From contig NZ_JBLJBV010000042.1 of the NCBI RefSeq assembly GCF_047638075.1, positions 1 through 64,000 of the forward strand: DNA of 64,000 nt, written 5' to 3'. The first letter of the stretch is position 1, and each line of letters opens with the position of its first letter. The notes under the pieces are model-generated. The model did no database searches. It worked only from the letters and a program-made list of their open reading frames with translations, and was not told the DNA's origin. The translations under genes were made by a program, and so were the position numbers. The DNA is from UBA6197 sp047638075. GTDB taxonomy: Bacteria; Pseudomonadota; Alphaproteobacteria; Rhodobacterales; Rhodobacteraceae. Below are positions 25,492 through 34,363 of the stretch, piece by piece.

Positions 25492-27627
25492 TCAGGCAAC
25501 CTCGACGGGGCGGGCAGCTTGCCCGCTGTCCGACGCGTCGGCCTTGGCTGTTGTGCCCAGGGTCACGACGTAGACGCCAGAAGCATCAAGTTCGGCCACC
25601 CAACCCGGTTCGATCACAATCGTCGTGGTGACCTCCTGGATGACCGCAGGCCCAGAGATCACATCCCCCGCCCCCAAAAGCGCGCCATCATAAATCGGCG
25701 TTTCTTGCCCGATACCCGAGGCGGAAAAGATCAGCTCGCGCGTGCCCTTGAGCGCGGCCTGAGAGCCACTTCCAGCCGCCACCGTCATGCGTGCCGGTTT
25801 ATCGACAAAACCAGTGACAGCGCTTTCGACATTGACCACCTCAACCGCGCTTTTCGGTTCGGAATAGGTATAAAGCTCTTCGTGGCGGGCATGGAAAGCA
25901 GCTTTCAACTGCTCAAGCGCGGCCTCGGTCACTTCGAACGGTTCAACGTCTACCGTGCACTCATGCACCTGGCCGACATAACGCATATCAAGGCTGCGAC
26001 GGATGCTGATCTTGTCCTCGGTAAAGCCGTCCGATGTCAGATCGCCGGTACCGCGTTCCTCAAGCTGATGGAAAAGCCCATTCAGATGCGCAGCAGACGC
26101 GGCGCCTTCCAGACGCACGGGTGCGGGGGCCATGTAGTTGTATTTCACATCCGAGATGATCTGACCAAAGGCGCAGAGCCCCGAAGCCAGCTTTGAGATC
26201 AGCACCTTGCGAATGCCCATTTCGCGCGCAAGTGCTGTGATATGCGTCGCCGTTGCGCCACCGGCACAGTTCAACACAAAGTCCCGCGGGTCATAGCCAC
26301 GCTCAACCGATACGCGGCGAATGGCGTTGACCATGTTGTTGTTCACAATGGTGAACATGCCGTAAGCGGCCGTTTCCACGCTGATCCCCAAAGGATCTGC
26401 CAAATGGGTCTTGATTGCCTGGTGGGCCTTTTCCAGGCTCAGCGGCAAGCGCCCACCGACAAGGCCATCCGCGTTCAAATACCCAAGAACAAGGTTCGCG
26501 TCGGTCGTGGTCGGCTTTTCACCTCCCTGGTTATAAGAGGCTGGCCCCGGCTCAGAGCCTGCGGATTGGGGGCCCATCTGCATCAGCCCCATGCTGTCAA
26601 TCCAGCCAATAGAGCCCCCGCCCGCGCCAAGCGTTTCCACCTGAATCATTGGAATACCAATGCGGTAGCGCAAGAAGTCAATGTTCTTTGATACATTGGC
26701 GCGCCCGTCGCGGGTCAACGTGATATCAAATGAGGTGCCCCCCATATCAACGGTGATGATGTCCTTCAGCCCCCACGGTTCACCCAGCCACAACGCGGCC
26801 TGCGGCGCCGAGGCAGGACCAGAGTTGATGGCGTAAACCGATTGATCCGTCACCACCTTGCCCAGCGCCAAACCACCGTTCGACTGGAAATACCGCACCG
26901 GGTGACGTGCACCCAGAGATTGGAAAAAGGCATCAACCGCTTCGACATAGCGTTGCAGGATCGGGGCGAGGTAGGCGTTTACGATAGCGGTAGAGGTGCG
27001 GGTATATTCGCGCACCTGCGGGTAAAGCTGACTGCCGACCGTCAGGCGCACATCTGGCATCATCTCTCGCACGATCTCACCTGCACGCAGTTCATGTTCG
27101 GGATGCAGGACGGACCAGACAAACGAAATCGCGACCGACTCGACCCCTTCGCGCAAAAAGTGGCGGCAGGCGTCACGCACGTCTTCCTCATTCAGGGGGG
27201 TGTGAACCTTGCCGGTGGACAGCACACGCTCAGACACGCCACGCCGCAGATACCGCGGTGCAAGCATGGTTGCCGGCGGATATTCCGGGTCATAGCGATA
27301 GCCGTCTTCCTTGTGGCCAAGCCGAATTTCGATGCTGTCTTCATGACCTTTGGTTGCAATCAGGCCGGTCTTGGCACCGTTGTGGGTGATCAGCGCATTC
27401 AGCCCTACGGTGGTGCCGTTGATGCAAAGATCAGCATTGGAGACGATCTGTTCGGGGGAAAGACCGGTTTCTTCCTCGATCAGGGCCAAGCCGTTGCGAA
27501 TGGCCGCAGTAGGATCGTTGGGGGTGGAAAGCGCCTTGAAGATGCGCACTTCGCCCTTGCGATCTGCCAGGATAAAGTCGGTGAAGGTGCCGCCGGCGTC
27601 AATGCCAAGACGATACTGGTTTTGCAT
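25492..27627 (-). CDS. Hydantoinase/oxoprolinase family subunit A (ATP-dependent amidohydrolase)
   Basis: A 711-residue protein matching HyuA / N-methylhydantoinase A / oxoprolinase-A subunits, which phosphorylate a cyclic amide with ATP before ring opening. The ATP-binding actin fold shows as YRLGIDAGGTFTDFILADRK at the N-terminus, INGTTVGLNALITHNGAKTG, and IITVDMGGTSFDI near residue 290. ATG 27627 follows AAAGGA. It is followed by LivGFHMK genes and preceded by subunit B, so uptake and ring opening look combined. Substrate candidates include N-methylhydantoin, 5-oxoproline, caprolactam or a related lactam; the sequence does not decide. Confidence 0.9.
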   Translation of the reverse strand: MQNQYRLGIDAGGTFTDFILADRKGEVRIFKALSTPNDPTAAIRNGLALIEEETGLSPEQIVSNADLCINGTTVGLNALITHNGAKTGLIATKGHEDSIEIRLGHKEDGYRYDPEYPPATMLAPRYLRRGVSERVLSTGKVHTPLNEEDVRDACRHFLREGVESVAISFVWSVLHPEHELRAGEIVREMMPDVRLTVGSQLYPQVREYTRTSTAIVNAYLAPILQRYVEAVDAFFQSLGARHPVRYFQSNGGLALGKVVTDQSVYAINSGPASAPQAALWLGEPWGLKDIITVDMGGTSFDITLTRDGRANVSKNIDFLRYRIGIPMIQVETLGAGGGSIGWIDSMGLMQMGPQSAGSEPGPASYNQGGEKPTTTDANLVLGYLNADGLVGGRLPLSLEKAHQAIKTHLADPLGISVETAAYGMFTIVNNNMVNAIRRVSVERGYDPRDFVLNCAGGATATHITALAREMGIRKVLISKLASGLCAFGQIISDVKYNYMAPAPVRLEGAASAAHLNGLFHQLEERGTGDLTSDGFTEDKISIRRSLDMRYVGQVHECTVDVEPFEVTEAALEQLKAAFHARHEELYTYSEPKSAVEVVNVESAVTGFVDKPARMTVAAGSGSQAALKGTRELIFSASGIGQETPIYDGALLGAGDVISGPAVIQEVTTTIVIEPGWVAELDASGVYVVTLGTTAKADASDSGQAARPVEVA

Positions 27628-27678
27628 GGGATACGTCCTTTCGGGTGATCGGGGTTCGGGGCAGGCGCGGTCTGGCAG

Positions 27679-27735
27679 GGGGCTGTCTGCCCCCCACGTC
27701 CACAGGCTGTCCCCCCGCGGATGTTTGAAAAAGAT
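27679..27735. repeat. GC-rich palindromic intergenic repeat, copy 2
   Basis: GGGGGCTGTCTGCCCCC (27679-27695) forms a hairpin, then after a short spacer comes CCCCCCGCGGATGTTTGAAA ending in AAGATAAG. The plan (G/C hairpin, second C-run, then GGA-TxTTT-A-rich tail) and strand match the copy at 11071-11134. It sits between the hydantoinase B and A genes in the 115-bp gap, the only sizeable gap in that operon, and may set different transcript levels across it. Confidence 0.5.
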
Positions 27736-27742
27736 AAGGCGG

Positions 27743-29494
27743 TCAGGCTGTGCGAAGCCGGGCTGTCGCGCCTTGATCAACTGTCAGGCTGTCGCGGTCG
27801 GTGATGACGACGCCATAATCGAGCTTTGCGCCCTCAAGACTGACAAGACCGTTGCGCACATCATCAACGACTTTTTGGATGTTGCGTTCAAACGGGTTGC
27901 CATGGCCGCCACCGCCGGGGTTCTTGTTGGCGGCACGTTCACCGGGCTGGATCGTTTCGATCACGTTCTCGGTGATGATTTGGGTTTCACCGCCGCGTGT
28001 CAGTTCCAGCCGCCCCACCTTGGGCGCGATCATCGTCGATTTTGCGCCTGCCGCCCCCATCGCGGGGATCCGGCGGCCTTCGCCAAAGGTGATCAGGGTC
28101 ATCGGCGTGTCGAGAGGTTCAACCTCCCAGCAGGTGCCCGAGCCACCGCGGTTTTTGCCTGCCCCGCCTGAATCTTCCATCAACGAATAGCGATGGATGA
28201 TGATTGGATAGCTATGTTCCAACATCTCGATATCGCCCGAGGTCAGCGCGCCAAAGCAGCATTCCGGCCCACAGGCATGCCAACCATCCTGGCTTGACGT
28301 AGCCCCCGCGCCCGAGATGATCGAGGCCAGAACCATCGTCACATATTCCTCGTCATGGCGATTGTCCCAACCTGCGATGTTGCAGCCGTTGGCGTGCCCC
28401 CAGCTGGCACATACCTTTGCCGGTGCCGCCTGTTCAAAGGCCAGTCGAACCGCATCGGTCAAGGTTTCCATCGGGGTTGTCGTGCAGTTCATGTGCGGTG
28501 CAGGCGATTTCGCATTGCACAGCGTGCCCTTGGGCCCCATGTCGGTAGAGACGCAACGATACAACCCCTCATTATAGGGGGGGGGCAATTGCGCGAACAT
28601 CATCAGGCCCAGATAAACGCCTGAATGGCTGTTGCCTTCGTAACTGTTGATGAAATAAGGGATCTGCGGCGGGCTGGCGATTTCGATATGGCAGCCGTCG
28701 CCTTTGATGGTGACGGTGGCGGTAATCTCAAAATCACCAAAGCCGTGGCCGGCATCCTCAAGGATCGCGGTGCCGGTAAAGGTGCCATCGGGCACCTCAG
28801 AGATCAACTTGCGCATATGCGCCTCGGCCATGTCCAGCAATTCAGCGATGCAGTCTTGCACGACATCCTTGCCGTATTTGTCCATCAACCTTTTCAGGTT
28901 GCGCGCCCCCACCTGGCAGGCCCCGATCAGCGCGTTGAAATCCCCCTCCTGGTCGCGGCGGGCACGCATGTTTGTCAGCAACAGGTTCAGCACATCGTTA
29001 CGCGGTTTACCCTTGTCCCACAGCTTGACCGGGGGGATGCGCAGGCCTTCGGCAAAGATTTCCGTCGCATTCGGGTTATACCCGGCAGGAACCGGGCCGC
29101 CGATATCGGTCAGGTGCCCCTTGCAGACGGTCCAGAACACCAGCTCTCCTTCATAAAACACCGGCATATACATGCAGGTGTCAATGATATGGCTGCCGCC
29201 ATAGGCCGGGTCATTGTGCAAGATCAGATCGCCTTCGTGGATCTCGCCCTCAAAGAAATTGGCAACCGCCTTCATCGCGGGGATCAGGCTTCCAAGGTGG
29301 ATCGGAATATCCTGCCCTTGCAAGATCATTTCCGGCGTGTGGTTGAACAGCGCGGTTGAATAGTCATGCGCGAGGTTGAACACCGACGAACGCGCCGTCT
29401 GCTCAAGCGTCAAGGTCATCTCGCGCTGCGTGGTTTCCAGCACCCCCCGCACCACTGAAAGCGTAATAGGGTCAATATTGCGTTTAGTCATCAT
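27743..29494 (-). CDS. Hydantoinase/oxoprolinase family subunit B
   Basis: A 583-residue HyuB-type subunit. Family features are ITLSVVRGVLETTQREMTLT at the N-terminus, HNDPAYGGSHIIDT, FWTVCKGHLTDIGG (candidate metal-binding His/Asp) and DSGGAGKNRGGSGTCWEV. Subunit B carries the amide-hydrolysing half of the reaction that follows ATP activation by subunit A. The double ATG at 29494/29491 follows AGGGAAAG. First gene of a seven-gene operon, it is transcribed away from an AraC regulator with 341 bp between the two starts. Confidence 0.9.
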   Translation of the reverse strand: MMTKRNIDPITLSVVRGVLETTQREMTLTLEQTARSSVFNLAHDYSTALFNHTPEMILQGQDIPIHLGSLIPAMKAVANFFEGEIHEGDLILHNDPAYGGSHIIDTCMYMPVFYEGELVFWTVCKGHLTDIGGPVPAGYNPNATEIFAEGLRIPPVKLWDKGKPRNDVLNLLLTNMRARRDQEGDFNALIGACQVGARNLKRLMDKYGKDVVQDCIAELLDMAEAHMRKLISEVPDGTFTGTAILEDAGHGFGDFEITATVTIKGDGCHIEIASPPQIPYFINSYEGNSHSGVYLGLMMFAQLPPPYNEGLYRCVSTDMGPKGTLCNAKSPAPHMNCTTTPMETLTDAVRLAFEQAAPAKVCASWGHANGCNIAGWDNRHDEEYVTMVLASIISGAGATSSQDGWHACGPECCFGALTSGDIEMLEHSYPIIIHRYSLMEDSGGAGKNRGGSGTCWEVEPLDTPMTLITFGEGRRIPAMGAAGAKSTMIAPKVGRLELTRGGETQIITENVIETIQPGERAANKNPGGGGHGNPFERNIQKVVDDVRNGLVSLEGAKLDYGVVITDRDSLTVDQGATARLRTA

Positions 29495-29650
29495 TTCGTC
29501 TTTCCCTTAGGGAAAGCGGACCTCGGCCCAAAACAGGACTGCCAAAAACTCCCCACCCTGTCTGCAGCGCCGAGCCGTTTTCCGGCTTCTCCTCATAAGA
29601 TCAGAGTGACGCGAAACGCGCGGCCAATCTTGAACCCGAGGGCGGGATCA

Positions 29651-29720
29651 TTTGCATATCCGTGCACAGGGCACAGTGGTTTTGCAAATCCGCGCATAAA
29701 GCCTTGTCAGTCCGCGCACA
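29651..29720. promoter_or_regulatory. Three spaced direct repeats, candidate AraC operator array
   Basis: The 341-bp region between hydantoinase B and the AraC gene contains TTTGCATATCCGTGCACA (29651), TTTGCAAATCCGCGCATA (29681) and a shorter third copy, TCCGCGCACA (29711). The core TCCGyGCA starts at 29659, 29689 and 29711, that is 30 and 22 bases apart, close to three and two helical turns. AraC-family proteins bind direct repeats on one face of DNA, so these are good candidate sites for the divergent regulator. The rest of 29495-29835 shows only a leader ORF beside the regulator. Confidence 0.55.
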
Positions 29721-29802
29721 CCGCGTCCTGAAGGATGAATTTTCTTGAACCGCGCCACGATCATTGCTACCGATTCCTCAACGTCTCTTGGGGAGGAGAC
29801 CT

Positions 29803-29832
29803 ATGCTGACCGCTCTTGGGGAGGGGGCGTAG
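29803..29832 (+). CDS. 9-codon leader ORF before the AraC gene
   Basis: ATG 29803 follows GGGGAGGAG and encodes MLTALGEGA, ending at TAG 29830-29832, three bases before the regulator's ATG (29836). The string CTCTTGGGGAGG occurs twice (29785-29796 and 29813-29824), so the ribosome site of the leader and that of the regulator look like a duplication. The second copy lies inside the leader ORF, which suggests translational coupling or a simple duplication of the initiation region. Confidence 0.4.
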   Translation: MLTALGEGA

Positions 29833-29835
29833 TTT

Positions 29836-30786
29836 ATGCAGATCATCACACATAGCACCGCCCAGATCACACCGGCTCAGCGGTCTGAGCATTGGGGCCA
29901 GGTAATCGCAGAGACGTATTTTCCTTTGCAACTGACGTTTCGCAACCAGTCCACCTTTTCGGGGCTGCTGGAGCGCCGCCAGATGGGCCAGGTTTCCTTG
30001 TCACGGCTGGTCACCGAGCCGATGCAATACGAACGCAGGCCCAATCACATTTCACAGACCTGCGAAGAAGAATACCTGATCACGGTTCCACGGCTCAGCC
30101 CGGTTGATTTCAAGCAACTCGGCCGTGAGGTGCGCTGTGATCCCGGCGGCTTCATTCTGGAGCGAGGGGACGAACCCTACCGTTTTTCCTACGCGGCATC
30201 CAATGAACTGGCGGTCCTGAAAATTCCCAAAAAAGCGTTGTCCGAAAAAATTCGCGACCCTGACCGCTTTTGCGCGCGGATCATTGATGCAAGATCCGGG
30301 TTGCCCGGCCTGTTCACCGTAATGATGCAACAGCTTCAGGCGCTGTCCGATACCGAGGGCCATGCGGCAACGGTTCTGGGGCGGCAGATCATCGAGGTGC
30401 TGGCGCTGGCCCTTGATGATACCATTGGCGAACAGGACAGTGTCAAAACAGCAGTGCGCGCGGGCCATCTGCGCCGGGCGGAACAGGTCATTCGGCAAAA
30501 CCTCTCCAACGCCGATCTATCGCCCGATCTCATTTCAAACGCCTGCGGCATCTCCAAACGGTATCTGCATGAGCTGTTCAGCGACACGAACAAGACCGTT
30601 TCCCAATTCATCCGCGAAGAACGCCTGATCGCCGCCCGAGACACGATCAGCACCAATAAATCCCTGTCGATGGCAGAAATTGCCTATCGTTTCGGTTTTT
30701 CAGATCAAGCCCAGTTCTCGCGTCTGTTCAGGGCTCTTTTTGGGCAAAAGCCAACAGATTGGCAAAAACGCCGCTTAGTCCATTAA
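29836..30786 (+). CDS. AraC-family regulator of the hydantoinase/LIV operon (predicted)
   Basis: A 316-residue regulator. The N-terminal domain (PLQLTFRNQSTFSGLLERRQ, CDPGGFILERGDEPYRFSYA) fits the AraC-binding-like family. The C-terminal 100 residues carry ISNACGISKRYLHELFSDTN and IAYRFGFSDQAQFSRLFRAL followed by FGQKPTDW, the double helix-turn-helix with AraC signature. It starts behind a strong GGGGAGGGGG site. The divergent position and the repeats between the genes suggest that it activates the hydantoinase operon in response to its substrate. Confidence 0.88.
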   Translation: MQIITHSTAQITPAQRSEHWGQVIAETYFPLQLTFRNQSTFSGLLERRQMGQVSLSRLVTEPMQYERRPNHISQTCEEEYLITVPRLSPVDFKQLGREVRCDPGGFILERGDEPYRFSYAASNELAVLKIPKKALSEKIRDPDRFCARIIDARSGLPGLFTVMMQQLQALSDTEGHAATVLGRQIIEVLALALDDTIGEQDSVKTAVRAGHLRRAEQVIRQNLSNADLSPDLISNACGISKRYLHELFSDTNKTVSQFIREERLIAARDTISTNKSLSMAEIAYRFGFSDQAQFSRLFRALFGQKPTDWQKRRLVH

Positions 30787-30860
30787 GGGGGACGCGGCGG
30801 TATCTGATACTTGCGTGACTGTCGGGCGCAGGCACTACGGAGCCAAACCGGTGATCGCGC

Positions 30861-31799
30861 CTAAGGCGGCAAAAGAGCCGGCGCCAACAACCCAACCAAT
30901 GCGGTAACCGTCGATTTTGACAGATCCGGTCGACGCAACCGTTGACGATAAAGCGCCCGGGCAGATGCGGTTTCGCCCTGCCGCCCATAAAGCCTTGCCC
31001 GGGCAACTAATAATTGGCCATGACGCCGACGCAGCGCGCGATAGCGCGCACCGCCACGAGAGGCCGATGCAAGGCAGCGATCAAGTATCGCGATCATGTT
31101 ATCCAGGTTTTCAGCCTTCCAGCTTGGCGCATGTGTGTCGGTCAGATGCGCAATACCGCCATCAGAACAACGCGACATCAAAACTTCGGGCAACAGCGCG
31201 AACCTGCCCAGATCCGCAAGGCGAAAGATGAGATCATTATCCTCCGTGATCCGCAGTCGTGTATCAAACCCGCCCAAGGCCAGCAAAGCATCACGCCTGA
31301 TCAAACAGGTTTGAACCAGCATACCGTGCCCCTGTGGTCGTATCAGATAGCGGAGAGGATCTTCTAAAATCTTGAATGGCACCTCTGACCGGATCTTGTT
31401 ACGCGTAAAACAATCAACACCACCCTCATCCCATTGCCAATTCGTCGCGCTAAGAACGATGCGCGGGTCCTGTGCCGTGTTGAATTGCAGTTCGAGCTTT
31501 TTAGGCAGCCATCGGTCATCGCTATCCAAAAACGCCACAAATTCGCAGCGGGCCGCCTGAATGCCTGTATTTCGCGCAGCAGCGACACCCTGGTTTTCCT
31601 GATAGAGGTAATTGATCCGGTCGCCGTAGCGTTCTTTCAGCACGTCGCGCGTATCATCTTGCGACCCGTCGTCCACGATCAGAATTTCATCAGGCAGGGC
31701 GGTCTGGCCAAGAACGCTGTCAATTGCGGCACAGGTCAAACTGGCACGATTATATGTCGGAATAACGACACTGATTGGTAAAATAGGCGCGTCAGCCAT
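30861..31799 (-). CDS. Family 2 glycosyltransferase
   Basis: A 312-residue GT-A glycosyltransferase. The start ISVVIPTYNRASLTCAAIDS, then ILIVDDGSQDDTRDVLKERY, gives the nucleotide-sugar site, and EFVAFLDSDDRW contains the DxD metal motif. The C-terminal 90 residues are Arg-rich and less conserved. It is transcribed after a second GT2 gene 25 bp upstream. Acceptor and sugar are unknown, and no polysaccharide export or Wzx/Wzy gene is nearby. Confidence 0.85.
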   Translation of the reverse strand: MADAPILPISVVIPTYNRASLTCAAIDSVLGQTALPDEILIVDDGSQDDTRDVLKERYGDRINYLYQENQGVAAARNTGIQAARCEFVAFLDSDDRWLPKKLELQFNTAQDPRIVLSATNWQWDEGGVDCFTRNKIRSEVPFKILEDPLRYLIRPQGHGMLVQTCLIRRDALLALGGFDTRLRITEDNDLIFRLADLGRFALLPEVLMSRCSDGGIAHLTDTHAPSWKAENLDNMIAILDRCLASASRGGARYRALRRRHGQLLVARARLYGRQGETASARALYRQRLRRPDLSKSTVTALVGLLAPALLPP

Positions 31800-31824
31800 G
31801 CGAATTTCTCCTCAGCCTAAGAAA

Positions 31825-32754
31825 TCATCCAAATAGTCTGCGCCGGCGCTGCGGATCAGAGCTGCCGAAAACCAGCGTTTCAGCCGCGACGCGCAAATTT
31901 TGCCTCAGGCGGCTACGCCTGCGATACGTTTCCGCGAGCAAGACGGACGCGCACCGCATCCGATCAGAAAAACCAAGCGACAGGCCAGCCGGCGCGCGCC
32001 AGGTTTCACGCAGGAAACGCCAGTCAGGAAAAGTCAGTTTCGCACGCTCTCCGGTGAACCACTGGTGATAGGCCTGACTGTCCTGAACCAACATGGTAGA
32101 TTGTTTCTCATGCCGACGCAGATAAAACAGCGGCTCATCGACAATCGCGAAGGGGCCCAGCAACGCAAGACGGAAAAGCAAAACATTATCTCCGCCGCGA
32201 TAATTTCCAATCAGATCTGTGTTCTCAAGCATTCGGCGGCGAAAAATGCCAAAAACCTCATAACATCTCTGCCCGCGCAGGATGATTTCGCGCAACCTGG
32301 CTACCGGATCATTCGCGGGCATGTGAAAATTGGGCGCAAAGACCCCCAGCTCCTCTTTGGCGTCGTTGAATATCACGGTTTGACTATGACAAAGCGATGC
32401 CTCTGGCCTGTCTTTCATCAGGGCCATGGTTTTTTGCATATAGTCAGGTGCCAAGATATCGTCATGCGCACACCACTTGAAATACTCTTCCGTCGTGGTT
32501 TGGAATAGAAAATTAAAGTTTTTTGCGGCACCTATATTCATTGGGTGGCGGATAACCTGAATGCGGCTATCGCGCTGTCGATAGGCTTCACATATATCTG
32601 CGGTGCCATCAGTTGACGCATTATCCGAGATCACCACTTTGAAATCCCCAAAGCTCTGGGCAAGAATGGACTCAAGACATTCGGACAGATAGTTTTCTCC
32701 GTTGTAAACGGGCACACCGATGCTGACAGGCGGGGGCGAAATTGTCATTTTCAC
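31825..32754 (-). CDS. Family 2 glycosyltransferase
   Basis: A 309-residue GT-A protein. VSIGVPVYNGENYLSECLES and VVISDNASTDGTADICEAYR mark the GT2 N-terminus, and YFKWCAHDDILAPDYM holds the DxD-equivalent (HDD). It is first of a two-gene unit with the GT2 gene downstream. The pair is isolated among regulatory and transport genes, so it may be a small acquired glycosylation module. The sugar and target cannot be inferred. Confidence 0.84.
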   Translation of the reverse strand: MKMTISPPPVSIGVPVYNGENYLSECLESILAQSFGDFKVVISDNASTDGTADICEAYRQRDSRIQVIRHPMNIGAAKNFNFLFQTTTEEYFKWCAHDDILAPDYMQKTMALMKDRPEASLCHSQTVIFNDAKEELGVFAPNFHMPANDPVARLREIILRGQRCYEVFGIFRRRMLENTDLIGNYRGGDNVLLFRLALLGPFAIVDEPLFYLRRHEKQSTMLVQDSQAYHQWFTGERAKLTFPDWRFLRETWRAPAGLSLGFSDRMRCASVLLAETYRRRSRLRQNLRVAAETLVFGSSDPQRRRRLFG

Positions 32755-33378
32755 GTCAATAGCTCCGTTTTGGTAAATGATCGCGCGTCCCGGTCCGTGG
32801 TCGGGAAAAGCGGGAAGCGCTTTTATAATCTTTCAAGAAATCTGTCGGCCGCATCATGGCCCGTTTGTTGCGACAAATCGCCCTAAGCATCCGCGGGCAA
32901 AGGCCATATCCCTGCCGATGTTGGTTTAAGCCCTGTGGCATCTTTTTGACGATTTTCAGGCAAGGGGATGGTTTCTTTGGCTGTCCGGCACGGTCAAGGC
33001 GTTTGCGCATCATTCTGGCCGCGCCCTGCCCGATAATTCGCGATGTCAGCCTGCCTTGAACATACGCGCACCCCCTTGCTGCACGCGGGTTTTGCGCCTT
33101 GTGGGCTTTATGAAAATCCGCCGACACCTCAGGTCTCATTCAAGGTTTCCCGTACCGAAAATTCGCCTTCCTTCCTGAATGATAGGCGATCGGTGCTGGA
33201 TCGTCACCTCTTATCGGGAGTTCGTCAAAGGCGCGGACACCCCAGGAAACGGTATGCCGCCAGCATTTCCAACCACACGCCCCCCCCTTTCGGTGCCGAC
33301 AAAAGGCCCCCTAGCAGGTGTTTTCAAATACCACGCATTCGTTTATTCAAATATGAGTGCCGAAACCGAGGGCTTTTC
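32755..33378. other. 624-bp intergenic region between divergent GT2 and transporter genes
   Basis: It must carry the promoters of the GT2 pair (minus) and the BASS-type transporter (plus). An open frame covers 32756-33139 on the minus strand, and the transporter frame stays open upstream to 33043, but neither extension has a recognisable domain or a good ribosome site. I see no clear repeat, tRNA or terminator here. It may hold a decayed gene. Confidence 0.4.
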
Positions 33379-34344
33379 ATGCGCATTCTGGCCGGGCTGA
33401 CCCGAAATCTGATCCTTGCAATTCCAGTCACCATGTTGATCGGGCTGATCTATGGCCTGATCGCCCCGGTTGGCTGGTTGAAATCCCTGGTTGTGCCGCT
33501 GACGTTGCTGATGGTTTATCCGATGCTGGTCAACCTCAACCTGCGCCAAATGCTCAGGGGGGGCGATACCAAGGCCCAGGTGCTGGCTCAAACCATCAAC
33601 TTTGCCGTCGTCCCTTTTGTTGCCTATGCGTTGGGGCGGCTGTGGTTTTCTGACCAACCGGCCTTTGCGCTGGGGCTGTTGCTTGCCGCGCTATTGCCGA
33701 CCAGCGGCATGACAATTGCCTGGACCGGATTTGCCAGAGGCAACCTTGCTGCCGCGATAAAGATGACCGTCATCGGGTTGATCCTGGGGTCGCTGGCCAC
33801 GCCTTTTTATGTGCAATGGCTGATGGGGGCTACAATTCCGGCGAACCTCGGGGCTGTTTTCCTGCAAATCGTGCTGGTTGTTTTCTTGCCGATGCTGGCA
33901 GGTCAGGCGACCCGCTATCTTTTGTTATCCCTTTACGGGCAAAAGCGGTTTCAGGAAAATTGGGCACCACGGTTCCCGCCGCTGTCCACCCTGGGGGTTT
34001 TGGGCATAGTTTTTGTGGCGATTGCGCTGAAAGGTCCGGATCTGGTGGCGCGTCCCCAGATGCTGCTGTCGATCATCGTTCCGTTATTGGTGCTTTATGT
34101 TTTCAACTACGCCTTCAGCACCATTGTTGCCAAGGTGCTGCTACCGCGTGACGATGCTATCGCCCTGGTTTACGGCACAGTCATGCGAAACCTGTCAATT
34201 GCGCTGGCGCTGGCGATGAACGTCTTTGGCGAGGCAAGCGCCGATGCTGCGCTGTTGATCGCCATTGCCTATATCATCCAGGTCCAGTCAGCAGCATGGT
34301 ATGTAAAACTTGGCGATCGTCTCTTTGGCCCAAAACCGGGCTGA
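33379..34344 (+). CDS. BASS / arsenite-efflux-like membrane transporter
   Basis: A 321-residue protein with about ten hydrophobic helices. LLPTSGMTIAWTGFARGN and VYGTVMRNLSIALALAMNVF resemble the two broken-helix crossover motifs of the bile acid:sodium symporter superfamily, which also includes Acr3 arsenite exporters. I start at ATG 33379 because the hydrophobic protein begins there (MRILAGLTRNLILAIPVTML). No arsR, arsC or other metal gene lies nearby, so an arsenic role is not supported by context and an organic-anion role is equally possible. Confidence 0.75.
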   Translation: MRILAGLTRNLILAIPVTMLIGLIYGLIAPVGWLKSLVVPLTLLMVYPMLVNLNLRQMLRGGDTKAQVLAQTINFAVVPFVAYALGRLWFSDQPAFALGLLLAALLPTSGMTIAWTGFARGNLAAAIKMTVIGLILGSLATPFYVQWLMGATIPANLGAVFLQIVLVVFLPMLAGQATRYLLLSLYGQKRFQENWAPRFPPLSTLGVLGIVFVAIALKGPDLVARPQMLLSIIVPLLVLYVFNYAFSTIVAKVLLPRDDAIALVYGTVMRNLSIALALAMNVFGEASADAALLIAIAYIIQVQSAAWYVKLGDRLFGPKPG

Positions 34345-34363
34345 GGGCGCGCGCTTTGCAGTA

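Noticed and set aside
28625..29359. 244-codon plus-strand open frame opposite hydantoinase subunit B
   Set aside because: Antisense shadow with low-complexity composition and no recognisable family.
32756..33139. 127-codon minus-strand ORF in the gap before the transporter gene
   Set aside because: No ribosome site, no domain and a basic low-complexity composition; could be a decayed gene but cannot be supported.
33379..34344. Calling the BASS-type transporter an arsenite exporter (Acr3)
   Set aside because: No arsR, arsC or arsH nearby, and I could not identify the conserved Acr3 cysteine motif; kept as a general BASS/Acr3-superfamily carrier.
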